Assembly: GCA_916700875.1 (NCBI GenBank)
Contig: CAKAKS010000168.1
Location: 61,000 to 124,999 of the forward strand
From: Sebastes aleutianus
Taxonomy: Eukaryota; Chordata; Actinopteri; Perciformes; Sebastidae
DNA length: 64,000 nucleotides
Direction: 5' to 3'
In this document: piece by piece, positions 46,206 through 58,520 of the stretch
Position numbering within the stretch: position 1 is the stretch's first letter
Layout of the letters: every line of letters begins with the position of its first letter
Made by a program: the position numbers and the translations under genes
Notes under the pieces: model-generated
Told to the model about the DNA's origin: nothing
Seen by the model: only the letters and a program-made list of their open reading frames with translations
The model's database searches: none

Positions 46206-47138
46206 AGATCGCACCATCCGTCACTGTTTGAGCCAAAGTGGACTTAATGGAAGACAACCAAGGAGGACACCAAATCATAAAAAAGCGAGACTGGAATTTT
46301 CCAAAATGCATATTGACAAGCCACAAAGCTTCTGGGAGAATGTCCTTTGGACAGATGAGACAAAACTGGAGCTTTTTGGCAAGTCACATCAGCTCTATGT
46401 TCACAGACGCAAAAATGAAGCATCCAAAGAAAAGAACACTGTACCTAATGTGAAACATGGAGGAGGCTCGGTTATGTTATGGGGCTGCTTTGTTGCATCT
46501 GGCACAGGGTGTCTTGAATCTGTGCAGGGTGCAATGATATCAAGACTATCAAGGCATTCTGGAGCGAAATGTGCTGCCCAGTGTCAGAAAGCCTGGTCTC
46601 AGTTGCAGGTCATGGGTCTTCCAACAGGATAATGACCCAAAACACAGCTAAAAACACCCAAGAATGGCTAAGAACAAAACATTGGACTATTCTGAAGTGG
46701 CCTTCTATGAGCCCTGATCTAAATCCTATTGAACATCTGTGGAAGGAGCTGAAACATGCAGTCTGGAGAAGGCACCCTTCAAACCTGAGACAGCTGGAGC
46801 AGTTTGCTCACGAGGAGTGGGCCAACATACCTGTCGACAGGTGCAGAAGTCTCATTGAGAGTTACAGAAATCACTTGATTGCAGTGATTGCCTCAAAAGG
46901 TTGTGCAACAAAATATTAAGTTAAGGGTACCATCATTTTTGTCTAGGCCAGTTTCATTAGTTTGTTTTTTTAAATGATTCTGCTGAACCATAATTCAAAA
47001 ACAATATCTGATTTTCATTAGTTCATTTTCAGTGAATTTTTATTTATTATTACTTTTGTCAGTTTCAAGTTATTTCAGTGACCATTGTTGGTTTTTCTTT
47101 CTTTAACGGAAGGGTACCAACGATTTTGCCTACGTCTG
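46206..47138 (+). mobile_element. Tc1-like fragment fused to alpha1 of unit E
   Basis: This 5'-truncated Tc1-like element begins inside the transposase (RTIRHCLSQSG) and keeps the catalytic region and the 3' inverted repeat, ending CCTACGTCTG. The transposase is split into two frames (to about 46632, then 46569-46919). No 5' inverted repeat is present; the junction lies within class I alpha1. Confidence 0.9.
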
Positions 47139-47567
47139 TAGATGCGCATTCACTACTTTCCTCAATAGACCACAAGGTCGATCACAGATTGACTGATGCT
47201 GAAATGGAGTAAAAGTGTTCCGCGTACTTTAAACCCAGTGAGAAACAGCTTTTAATGGAAGATTACGAGGAAGTTAAGCCTATAATATGTAGAAAAGGAG
47301 ACACGGCTGTCGGCTGCTGTAATGAAACAGCGAGATAAAAAGGTGGCAGACAATAGTGGAGCGACTCAATGCGTAAGTACCCTAAAAATAGCCCATAACG
47401 TTACATTCACTCACCACTGCTGTTAACTGAAACCGTCATAATCAAACCATTCAAGGAGTTACTGTCACTTCGCTTTAAAAGTGAGCGGTGGAAGTTAATA
47501 TATTATTAAGGAAATTTACCACGAAGATTAATTACAACCCCTAATCCACAATGATAGAATACGACGA

Positions 47568-47607
<40 letters not shown>

Positions 47608-49384
47608 ATGATTAATACATTATGTTACATACTGTACATGCTTACAGTGTGCACTGGAATGATCACTTACTTCTCTTTCTTATTTCCTCAATGTCTTTTT
47701 ATCTCCAGATCTCAGTCCAAGTCCTGCAGGTTTTTTTTATGGTTTTAAATGTCGACTCTTTAAATAAATCACTTTTTTCATTGATATTTGCACCTCTGCA
47801 AACTATATTTGCTTTTTAAGTGTGTGCTATATGCCTACAGGCATCTGACTGTTTGTCAGTTCTTTAAAACACATTAATTAGCACAGCAGGAAATTGTGCA
47901 TGGTCTGCCCCATTACTACCATAATTTATGTGCCGGAAGAGGCATCACAATTATGATCATCATCATAATAATCATAATGATGAATTACTTAAATTTAAGA
48001 TATAAGAATAATAAGAATAATAAAATGAATTATGGAGCCCCCCTCCTCCATCATCCTGTGGTGTGTTCCATTGCGCCTGATGGTACGTGTCCACTGGGGC
48101 GTTTTTTATCGAGAGGGGACGCTCCGCTTCCCAGCATTGGACGCTTGGTGGGCTGCCACCATGGATGTATTAAGAGAACTGGATACAGCATTGGAGGCGG
48201 GGCCCCGTTCATTCCTATGGAAGTTGATCGGTGGCACATGAAGCCTAAATGGCTCGACTTCCGTCTGGAAAAGTACCCGGATCTTGGGCAGATGGACTAT
48301 GGATGGGACATGTGCAGTAGCGTCCGCTCGGTCACATGACTCGGTCACAGGGTCCCAACGTCACGCTGTCGTCACGGCTTGCGCTCCAGCCTCGGTCTGG
48401 GTCTCATTCACATGAACGGAGGAAGGGAAATAACTCTGGATTCAGCTATTAGTGCGTTTAAGTGCTTAAAAACGTCTTTTTAAAAATAAGGACTATTAGA
48501 GTGTTCGTACTAGGAAGTTGATTCACCTAAAAAAAAATTATCCGCTGAGTTACAGACGTCTCTTTCCCCATGTAAGTCTATGGGAAAAAGTATTTTTGGG
48601 CCCAATGGCATCACTTGACTGACATGGAAGTTGCAGTACCGCCGTTTGGCCACTACGAAAGTCCGGATCGACGACCGGCGCACTTCCTGGGTTCTTGGCT
48701 GCCACTAGACACAATATACTCGACACGTGATTGGACGAACGCTTTCTCTCCGTGGGCTGCTGCTCCCAGCTTTCAAACTGGAAACAATATGGAGGCTCGT
48801 TTGGAAACTTTCTTCTCTTATTTCACGAAAACAGTTCACCGAAATGTGTATCTGAAAACATTTTGGATCTACAACATTTGTAGATGGCTAGCAGCGGCCC
48901 TGTAAAAACCAACGCTTTGTCACGGCTGTTGGCGTTAGATACCGATGCACAAGTCACCATTGAGCGCCAGTATGTGACGAGATGGGATGAGAACCCGCTG
49001 TGTGTTGTCCCACTGATTTGTTCTAGGGATGACAATATTGGTAGGTCAGTCTTCCACCACTTGTCATCCAGACTGAAATATCTCAGTAACTACTGGACAG
49101 ATTAAGATGACATTTTGAACAAATATCCACGGTGGATAGAGGATGTAGCCGACTAATTTTGATGATTCCTTTCCTTTTCCTCTGGCTCCACCAGTAGGTC
49201 AAAGTTTTCACTTATCCTGTGAAATATTCTATAAATGCCTACCTGTTATACAAAGTATGGAATTTAGGTGACGTGATGATAGCTGAGCTATCGTCATGAT
49301 AACTGAGCAAACTCCACTGAATACAACTGTTAGATGTGGTTGAAAGGCCCTGAAAAAGCGAGTAAGGGGAGCTTGAGTTAAGTG
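47139..49384. other. Unit E-F spacer unlike the other spacers
   Basis: It replaces the leader, alpha1 5' half and upstream block expected for unit E. It contains a TA repeat (47569-47602), an ATA/ATC-rich stretch (47950-48025) and two short open frames (48790-48906 and 48884-49105) that I do not recognise. GC content rises at about 48030-49020, suggesting imported repeat sequence. Confidence 0.4.
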
Positions 49385-49710
49385 TAGAGCTGCAAAGATT
49401 GATCGATTAGTTGTCAACTATTAAATTAATCGCCAACTATTTTGATAATGGATTAACTGGTTTGGAACTTTTTTTAAGAAAAAAAAGGCTACATTTTCTG
49501 ATTCCATCTTTTTAAATGTGAATATTTTCTGGTTTCTTTCCTCCTCTATGACAGTAAACTGATGATCTTTGAGTTGTGGACAAAACAAGACATTTGAGGA
49601 CGTCATCTTTGGGAAACACTGATCGTCATTTTTTAACATTTTAATCGATTAATTGAGAAAATAATTGACAGATTAATCGACAATGAAAGTAATTGTTAGT
49701 TGCAGCCCTA
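49385..49710. mobile_element. hAT-like MITE between units E and F
   Basis: Same family as 11323-11633, with both ends present. Confidence 0.68.
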
Positions 49711-52305
49711 CTGTAATCTACCTAGATCTCTCCTCACAGACTATGAGTAAAAAAACTACACCATTCAGGTTTTGTTGTACAAAGGTGGAAAATAATTTAT
49801 TACATTTACTCAAGTACTTAAATCCAGTTTTGAGGTACATATACTTTACTTGAGTATTTCCATTTTTTGCTCATTTATACTTAATATACATTTTACTCCA
49901 CCAGTTATTTACAACTATAGTTAGCTTTCAGATTAAGATTTTACATACAAAAACACATACATTGAAAGCTTTTACTTCATCTGGAGTATTTTTTATTGGT
50001 ACTTTTACTTAAGAATTAAGAATTACGGTCTCAATTGTAAAATAGATTTTTGATCTCACTTCCAGGAATATAAAAATAATAATAATAACAATAATAATAA
50101 TGAAATATATGTTGTACAGATTATAAAGTCCTCTGAGATGATAAGTTGTGGAGTTCAGCATCCTCTTCTATGTTCACTGCCCCCCTGTCAAAAGAAGTAG
50201 TAAATAAAGAGAAATCCTTGTCATATTGGTGTCCACATTATGAAGGACATTTGTTTTTATGGTGAACAGGATATTAGTTGCTCGCCCACAAGGGGAAAAA
50301 ATATATAATTGTATATAATGTGAAATACTTCACAGTATAATACTTACTGTTAGCAGGGCGAAACCCTGAAATACAGATGAGAGAAAACAATGTTAGAAAA
50401 TGATTCACATTTAATTTTGTGCTTCACTATCACAGTCAAATAAATGGATTGAGTTACCAGAAGTACCACACTAAATATGCAGGATGAGACTATCACAGGT
50501 ATTTATTTTAATTCATCAGAGGAATAAAAACATCTCTATTCCTCACCGTTATTGTTCCTCCTCCAGATGAAGAGTCCAGCGATGCAGACCGCCAGCAGCA
50601 GCAGCAGCAGCAGCAGTCCTACAACAACTCCAATAACAGGACCATCAGGGAACCCTGCAGGAGGAACTGGAACCAAAACAGAACATTCACACTTTGGGTT
50701 CATTCACACTGTGTGCTGTGTGGTTCTGAAAGTGTTTTCAGTGGTAATGCCTCAGTTCTGGATATGACTTTCATTTCAGTTCAACATTCAGGCAGTGCTG
50801 TCAATCATTATTGGTCAAACAAATGTGTAGTAAATACAAACCCTGACAAAGAGATTCACAGGTTATCAGTGGTTTAAGTGGGTACAGTAAACCAGGAGTT
50901 CAAGATGTAAAAGCTTTATTTAGCGCCATCTATGTGTGAAAAGCCATCAAACTTGGCAGCACCTCTCAGAGTAAATGTCAGCACCGGTCCTCTAAATGTG
51001 GTTGCTGTTGCACGTTTTTAAGACTTATGGATTGTTATGTAATACAGTGGTTCTCAACCTTTAGAATAATCAGGTTGGCGTTCGTGACAACCAATGATGT
51101 AATAAACCATAACTTGTACATTTTCACAGCCAGGCCCACTGTAGACAAATAGCACAACATATCATAAACTTTGCTCCTGTAGCTGACGGGTTAAGACGCC
51201 GACCACGAACCATAATGTCCCCAGTTTGAGAACATCGAAGAGACCTTTGTTGCATCATTCTCTGCCTCGTTTCCTGTCATCTCAATACTGTCTCCAGTAA
51301 AGGCACAAACTGTCACAGCTCTACTTTGTTTAATGTGAGTTTATATGGCTTTTTGAAGCATTTGTTTTTACATCTGTATTATGTGTTATGTTTTTCTGAC
51401 AACAAAGTTGAAGTTAACATTTTGGCACTATACTCACTAGTTTCTAATAAGTTCTTCCTTAATTATGGTCTAACTGTCCACCAAATGTTACAGGAATCTG
51501 TTGCAAATAAATAAATAAATAACACAAGTATATTCCAGTCTTACCCCAGTTGGTCCTGATCACTGCTTTGTCCAGTCTGGTGACGATGTCGTCCACCACA
51601 CCAGAGAGATGAAACACACAGTCGTACCTCCTCCAGTCTTCAGGTGCGACTGATGACAGGTTCAGCTCAACACTCATCTGGAAGGATCCATCGTGGTTGG
51701 GGAGGATCTCTCCGAGGTCCACGTCCTCATGAATCTCCTCTCCATCTCTCCTCCAGAACATCATGGCTCTGTCGGGGTAGAAACCTGTAGCGTGGCAGCT
51801 GACTGGAGAGGAGGGAGTCTTCTGGAGGAGAGACACTGAGGGACGCTCTGGGGAGAAGGACAGATACAGATGAGTCTGCACTGAGACACCAAGATGTGTC
51901 AGGATATTATGTTCATTGGAATGAGTCCATGTACAACAGTACATTTTGCCATGTGATCCTACCTGTTCTCTGCAGAGAGCTCCTCCAATAGGGTACGTAC
52001 TTCTTCAGCATGTCAGGACATATGTGGATGTATAAGTTTTTGTAGTTTTCTAATCTAGCTTTGTCATTATCCCATCTAAGTTTGGTGATGACAGCCTGTG
52101 GCTTTAGAGCGGTCCATGTCAGCGTCTGCAGGTCCAACACAAGGAAGTCTTCTTCATCATAACCGTACTGACTAAAACCAACAACCTCTCCAGTCTTGTT
52201 GTCCCACTCACAGCCGTCCATCCTCTGTAAAATGTGGACACCTGAGAGAGACAGAGACAGAAAAAAGAGAAATCCCAGTACAGCCAGTTATTAAGAGATA
52301 ATAGC

Positions 52306-52779
52306 TAGGGCTGTCAAAGTAAACACGATAATAAAGCATTAACACAAATTAGTTTTAACGCCATTCATTTCTTTAACGCATTAATGCAACTAGTGATTTT
52401 TAGGTTGTAGCGGGCTCAGTGTTAAAGCTAGAGTGAAGATACTGGCATCATATGAAACTAGAAAACCTAAAGAATCCATTGGTACCAACCATGTCTTGCT
52501 TGTTACGAAGGAGGTTAAATAACGCACCAAACATGCACTAAATTTTGGCGAGGAAAAACTGTCATGGCCATTTTCAAAGGGGTCCCTTGACCTCTGACCT
52601 CAAGATATGTGAATGAAAATGGGTTATAATATATATATATAAATTTGCATATAGCAGCACTGATAAGAGTATTAAATACTTTACAAATCTCCCTTTAAGG
52701 TACATTTTGAAAAGATAAAAAATGTGTGATTAATTTGCGATTATTCGCGATTAAATATTTTAATCGATTGCCAGCCCTA
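52306..52779. mobile_element. hAT-like MITE in intron 2 of unit F
   Basis: Same termini and site as in unit D. Confidence 0.65.
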
Positions 52780-53344
52780 ATAATATCACATCTTCACCAC
52801 AGAGACACACTGATCCACAGTGGAAGCCACTCATCATCTGGACAGTGTGGATGGCTCACAGAGAGACAGAGACTTCTAGGAAACAGAGTGAAACTCGTCC
52901 GTATTGTCTGTATCAAAAAGCACTAGAGAAGCCAGGGATGTATGTCTACATCTCACATCAGAGAGAGAAATCATTTTACCCGTAAAAAGTTACATATGAA
53001 CATAAACATACTGTACCTCCAGTTTGGTTTAAGCGCTGCTTCAGCCTGTCCAAGTTGGCTCTTAAGTACTGCTGGTTATTAGAACACTCCTGAGTAAACC
53101 ACTCCAGGTCTTGTGGCTCATCCTTTAATAGTTCCCTCACCCAGTCCTGTTTGGGTTCTAGGGTCTTAATGTTGCTGTCACAGTAACCCACCTGCACTTC
53201 ATCGAGCATCCCGGAAGCCACGAACTCTGGGAAGTTTGGGACTCCAGAAGTTGCAATATAGAAAAAATTCAGTGAGTGTTTCACTGCAAGACAAAGAAGG
53301 TTTTGAATTGGATTTTAAACATTTTTGAGGGGTTGATTGATTAA

Positions 53345-53817
53345 CCCATTTGTGCCCGCAACTGACATTTTGAGTTTGGGACTTGCCTCAGCACAAATTA
53401 GAAGACATTTTCAAAATCGGTCAAACCGTTTGGCTGAAAAGTGAGTTTTTCTTATCATACTATATCTAGCCTTTGGGCACATGGGTCTACTGTTTTTGCA
53501 CTCCTTTATATTTGAGGTAAAAACAGTAGTCATGTGACCTCAGATGAAATATACAGTAGTATGATAAGAAAATGGCTGTATCTCAGAAACTACAAATGGC
53601 ACAATCAAGTATTTGGTATCTATGAACTCATACAAAGTTGAATATCAAAGGTATGCACACATATGCCGTGTAAAAAGTGTGATTTTTCATGTAATCTTTC
53701 AAAGTTGTACTGTTAGATACTTGCCCAAAGTATGTCCGTACCAATTTTCAAATCTTTTGACCGATCAGAACAAATGTGTCCTTAGCATACTAAATATAGT
53801 CTTTGGGCACAAATGGG
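53345..53817. mobile_element. piggyBac-like MITE, intron 1 of unit F
   Basis: TTAA flanks and the same inverted termini as in unit A. Its presence at one site in all five units with an intron 1 dates it before the duplications. Confidence 0.8.
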
Positions 53818-53915
53818 TTAATTGGTTGTCAATTCCCCAAAAAAGGAGAGTTTTAAAATATGTTGAATTACTCTGCGCTACAAAAGAATATGTTATAGAA
53901 ACATTTTCATTACTA

Positions 53916-54264
53916 ATAGATAGATCGATCGATCGATCGATCGATCGATCGATCGATCGATAGATAGATGTACTTTATTGATCCCAAATTGGGAAATTCT
54001 TGTGTTACAGCAGCAGGTTATCCAGGCAATACAGGAACAGTAAATATACAATAAATATACATATCAACACTATAGGTAATATCTATAGGATACACAATAT
54101 AAAGACTCTATTATAAATATACCAGACTACTACATCTAGCTTGGAAAATATAAAATATGAACATAGAATAACAATAACATACTATAAACAATAGCAAAGT
54201 ATGCAAGTTACAATTTTGTTTTAAAATAACAATAAATTAGGTAAATATTATATATATATATAAT

Positions 54265-54331
<67 letters not shown>

Positions 54332-54350
54332 ATATAATATTTAAATTGAA
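53916..54350 (-). mobile_element. Rex3/RTE-like LINE tail with GATC repeat, unit F intron 1
   Basis: The same tail, but the tetranucleotide run has become mostly GATC (about 53923-53960). A TA-rich microsatellite follows at 54247-54340. Confidence 0.7.
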
Positions 54351-55627
54351 ATGTTGTGCATTGAGCAATGAGTAATGTAGATGGCCAGTATACAATCATT
54401 ATTATTATTTATTGTAGGCCTACTAACAGCAGAGATTTGCTCTTTTGCAATTGATAGAATTATTATTAAGGAAACCTATTAAATATCAATTGCTGTAATA
54501 TACAATTTTGATTTAATAATGTCGTTCCATATAAACAATAATATTGGTGGACAGTAGGATAGGATTTCCCACTGTAGAGGTTCCGTCTCCTAGCAACAGT
54601 CAAGATTTCCTCTATCATGTTTATGACGACGATATTAATATATTCCCTTTTAATTGCCTAAACTAAAGCATATATACAGTTTAGGTGTCGTTTTGTGACA
54701 ATGGCGTGTAGGCCTATATAAAAACAACAGTAGGCTAGTGGTATTATTGTAAGTTCAGTGTGACAAAGTGAAAGTGGTTCCTCAATGTTGCACTGTAAAG
54801 TGACTAAATCAAACAATTTTGCAGCAACAAGAATAACAGGAAATAACGTTGAGAGTCACAATATGATCTTACCTGTAGATGCAACATGACAGAAGAGGAG
54901 CAAGTTGAGTAACAGTTAACTTCATCTTGTTTTGATTAGTAAGAGATAGAGAGAGATACAGTCAGCTGACTAGCAAATATTTCGATGTGGGTCAGAAGCT
55001 TGGACCTTGTCGACTCAGGTGCGGATCCGCCCTCAGGTGTCTCACTCATTTTGGCCATGCGCCCAGGATACGGCCCGCCTACAGAGCGGTATCATACGAA
55101 ACTAGAAACCCTAAGGAATCCATTGGTAGATTTGAAAACAGGAATTTATGTCATTCCATTTGTTGTATTTCTACTTTTACTGAACTAAAAGATGTGAATA
55201 CTTTTTCCACCACATTCAGCATGTTGTACTCGATTCAGTATTAAATCAGCAACTTGACTTTTTCCATGTGGTTTACTGGAGACAATCCATATGCAGTGGG
55301 ACTATGTGACCCTAATGTTTGAGAAATCCATAGACAAAGTTTGTAAGTGATGCAACTAAATAGTACTGATTACAGTTTAGTGAGTCGAGACGTTTCTTGC
55401 TGCAGTCTGCAAAAGTGGATGAAAAAATAAATAAAAAGATGGATTTAATCCAAGATTTTAAAGATAGTCCTAATTTGAATTGATATCATGGAAACTTGGA
55501 GAGAGGAAGTAAAGAACAACATTGCCCTCTGCTGGTCTGTTAAAGTGATTACTAAAAAAGAACAACTACAATGTGACAGAAGAGCAGAACTTTGAGGTGT
55601 GACATGAGAATAAAAATAAATCTACCT

Positions 55628-55935
55628 TAGAGCTGCAACGATTAAGCGATTAGTTGTCAACTATAATCGATTAATCAGTTTGAGTCATTTTTGTAAGAAA
55701 AAAAACATTCTCTGATTCCAGCTTCTTAAATGTGAATATTTTCTGGTTTCTTTCCTCCTCTATGACAGTAAACTAAATATCTTTGAGTTGTGGACAAAAC
55801 AAGACATCTGAGGACGTCATCTTGGACTTTGGGAAACACTGATCAACATTTTGCACCAATTTCTGACATTTTATAGACCAAACAACTAATCGAGAAAATA
55901 ATCGACAATGAAAATAATTGTTAGTTGCAGCCCTA
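55628..55935. mobile_element. hAT-like MITE upstream of unit F
   Basis: Same family as 11323-11633, with both ends present. Confidence 0.68.
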
Positions 55936-56062
55936 CTGTAATCTATCTAGATCTCTCCTCACAGACTATGAATACAAAAACTACACCATTCAGGTTTTGT
56001 TGTACAAAGGTGGAAAGTAATTTATTACATTTACTTGAGTACCTAGGTACAGTTTTGAGGTA

Positions 56063-56330
56063 CATACTGTGGTTCAATCCCCGGCTGCTCCGGTCACATG
56101 TGGATGTGTCCTTGAGCAAGACACTTAACCCCAAATTTCTCCTGAAGGCATAGCCACCGGTGTGTGAATGAGTATTTAGATTAGATCCTGATGGGCAAAG
56201 TTGGAACCTCAGCAGCTTCTGCCATCAGTGTATGAATGTGTGTGTGAATGGGTGAATGCTGACATATAGTGTAAAGAGCTTTGAGTGGTCGGAAGACTAG
56301 ATAAGCGCTATATAAATGCAAGTCCATCTG
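56063..56330 (+). mobile_element. tRNA-like SINE between units F and G
   Basis: It has the B-box-like GGTTCAATCCC, the GAGCAAGACAC motif and the AGCGCTATATAAATGC tail. Confidence 0.6.
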
Positions 56331-56511
56331 AATACTTCTTCCCTCTTTCAGTATGGCAGCCAATCAGATGAGCAGCTCTCATTAGAGAGATTTATTAAAT
56401 GAGGTTGGGGGTTTTCTTTATCCAAATGAAGGGTAGAGAGCGCCATTTGTTGTACAGATTGTAAAGTCCTCTGAGACGATAAGTTGTGGAGTTCAGCATC
56501 CTCTTCTATGT

Positions 56512-58520
56512 TCACTGCCCCCCTGTCAACACAAGTAGTAAATAAAGAGAAATCCTTGTCATATTGGTGTCCACATTATGCCGGATGTTTGTTTTTATGG
56601 TGAACAGGATATTAGTTGCTCGCCCACAAGGGGAAAAATATATATAATTGTATATAATGTGAAATATTTCACAGTATAATACTTACTGTTAGCAGGGCGA
56701 AACCCTGAAATACAGATGAGAGAAAACAATGTTGGAAAATGATTCACATTTAATTTTGTGCTTCACTATCACTTGTCAAATAAATGGATTGAGTTACCAG
56801 AAGTACCACACTAAATATGCAGGACGAGACTATCACAGGTATTTATTTTAATACATCAGAGGAATAAAAACATCTCTGTTCCTCACCGTTATTGTTCCTC
56901 CTCCAGATGAAGAGTCCAGCGATGCAGACTGCCAGCAGCAGTCCTACAACAACTCCAATAACAGGACCAGCAGGGAACCATGCAGGAGGAACTGGAACCA
57001 AAACAGAACATTCACACTTTGGGTTCATTCACACTGTGTGCTGTGTGGTTCTGAAAGTGTTTTCAGTGGTAATGCCTCAGTTCTGGATATGACTTTCATT
57101 TCAGTTCAACATTCAGGCAGTGCTGTCAATCATTATTGGTCAAACAAATGTGTAGTAAATAAAAACCCTGACAAAGAGGTTCACAGCTTATCAGTGGTTT
57201 AAGTGGGTACAGTAAACCAGGAGTTCAAGATATGAAAGCTTTATTTAGCGCCATCTATGTGTGAAAAGCCATCAAACTTGGCAGCACCTCTCAGAGTAAA
57301 TGTCAGCACCGGTCCTCTAAATGTGGTTGCTGTTGCACGTTTTAAGACTTACCGCTGTTTATGTAATACAGTGGTTCTCAACCTTTAGAATAATCAGGTT
57401 GGTGTTCGAGACCCCCCAGCTAGGCGTAAACAACTGTTTCTATACACATCACCCAGCTGATTTTGAGTGATTATAGTGAACGCTCTGATTAATAAATGTA
57501 GGATAAATAATATAAGGCTTTGTTTGTGTGTTTAGTTTGGTTTAGTTTGAACAGCTAGCTCCTAGGCGTTGTCCAATGTGCTCCAGGCACTGTGGATTTC
57601 TGATGCTTTCGTGACTTTTTCTCTCCCTCCGACCCGCCGGAAATGCCCCGTCAGAAACTCACCTGCATGCACACTTTGATTCTCACAAACACACTCAATA
57701 AAATCTGTTCTGAGGCAAATAATTTCACTGGTACAGGCGATGTAATGTAAAAAAACATCCCCCAGTCTAAAATACTCCATCACTTGTGATTCCAGTCTTA
57801 CCCCAGTTGGTCCTGATCACTGCTTTGTCCAGTCTGGTGACGATGTCGTCCACCACACCAGAGAGATGAAACACACAGTCGTACCTCCTCCAGTCTTCAG
57901 GTGAAGCTGATGACAGGTTCAGCTCAACACTCATCTGGAAGGTTCCATCGTGGTTGGGGAGGATCTCTCCGAGGTCCACGTCCTCATGAATCTCCTCTCC
58001 ATCTCTCCTCCAGAACATCATGGCTCTGTCGGGGTAGAAACCTGTAGCGTGGCAGCTGACTGGAGAGGAGGGAGTCTTCTGGAGGAGAGACACTGAGGGA
58101 CGCTCTGGGGAGAGGGACAGACACAGATGAGTCTGTACTGAGACACCAGGATGTGTCAGGATATTATTTTCATTGGAATGATACAGAGCCTTAGAAGCAC
58201 TGAGTCCATGTACAACAGTACATCTTGCCATGTGATCCTACCTGTTCTCTGCAGAGAGCTCTTTACATAGTGTAGGTACTTCTTCAGCAAGTGAGGACAT
58301 ACGTGGATGTAGTAGTTTTTGTCGTTTTCTAATCTAGCTTTGTCATTATCCCATCGAAGTTTGGTGATGAAGGCCTGTTGTTTTGGAGCGGTCCATGTCA
58401 GCGTCTGCAGGTCCAACACAAGGAAGTCTTCTCCATCAAAACCGTACTGACTAAAACCAACAACCTCTCCAGTCTCGTCGTCCCACTCACAGCCGTTCAT
58501 CCTCTGTAAAATGTGGGCAT
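56512..58520 (-). pseudogene. MHC class I, unit G (5'-truncated, array border)
   Basis: Exons: alpha2 58242-58520, alpha3 57802-58104, connecting/TM 56887-56991, cytoplasmic 56687-56704, terminal 56512-56522. All are open and in phase. The TM exon is only 105 nt: the Leu run is three codons shorter than in C, D and E. No alpha1 or leader lies upstream; similarity to the other units ends at about 58570, and the sequence beyond leads to the SUN gene. Alpha2 keeps Tyr at the Tyr159 position (NYYIHVCPH). It is the first unit of the array in transcription order and marks where the duplicated block ends. Confidence 0.85.

Larger units (their letters stand above)
50174..54925 (-). pseudogene. MHC class I, unit F (complete exon set, leader frameshift)
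   Basis: Exons: leader 54873-54925, alpha1 53017-53283, alpha2 51963-52241, alpha3 51545-51847, connecting/TM 50547-50666, cytoplasmic 50348-50365, terminal 50174-50184. This is the cleanest unit, with no large element between exons except the intron-1 repeats shared by all units. The leader is 53 nt where units A, B and D have 55: a CA is missing near 54911. Translation from the usual ATG therefore enters alpha1 in the wrong frame and soon meets a stop. Everything from alpha1 to the tail is open. The TM exon is 120 nt, with two extra Leu codons. Tyr7 position is Phe, Tyr59 position Asp, Tyr159 position Leu. An alternative start could in principle rescue it; none was identified. Confidence 0.85.

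Noticed and set aside
47896..48339. 147-residue frame with an Ile run
   Set aside because: The start lies in an ATA/ATC-rich low-complexity stretch and no domain is visible.
14374..57092. Plus-strand Ser/Thr-rich frames opposite each class I TM exon
   Set aside because: Antisense of the Leu-rich membrane exon; conserved only because the exon is conserved.
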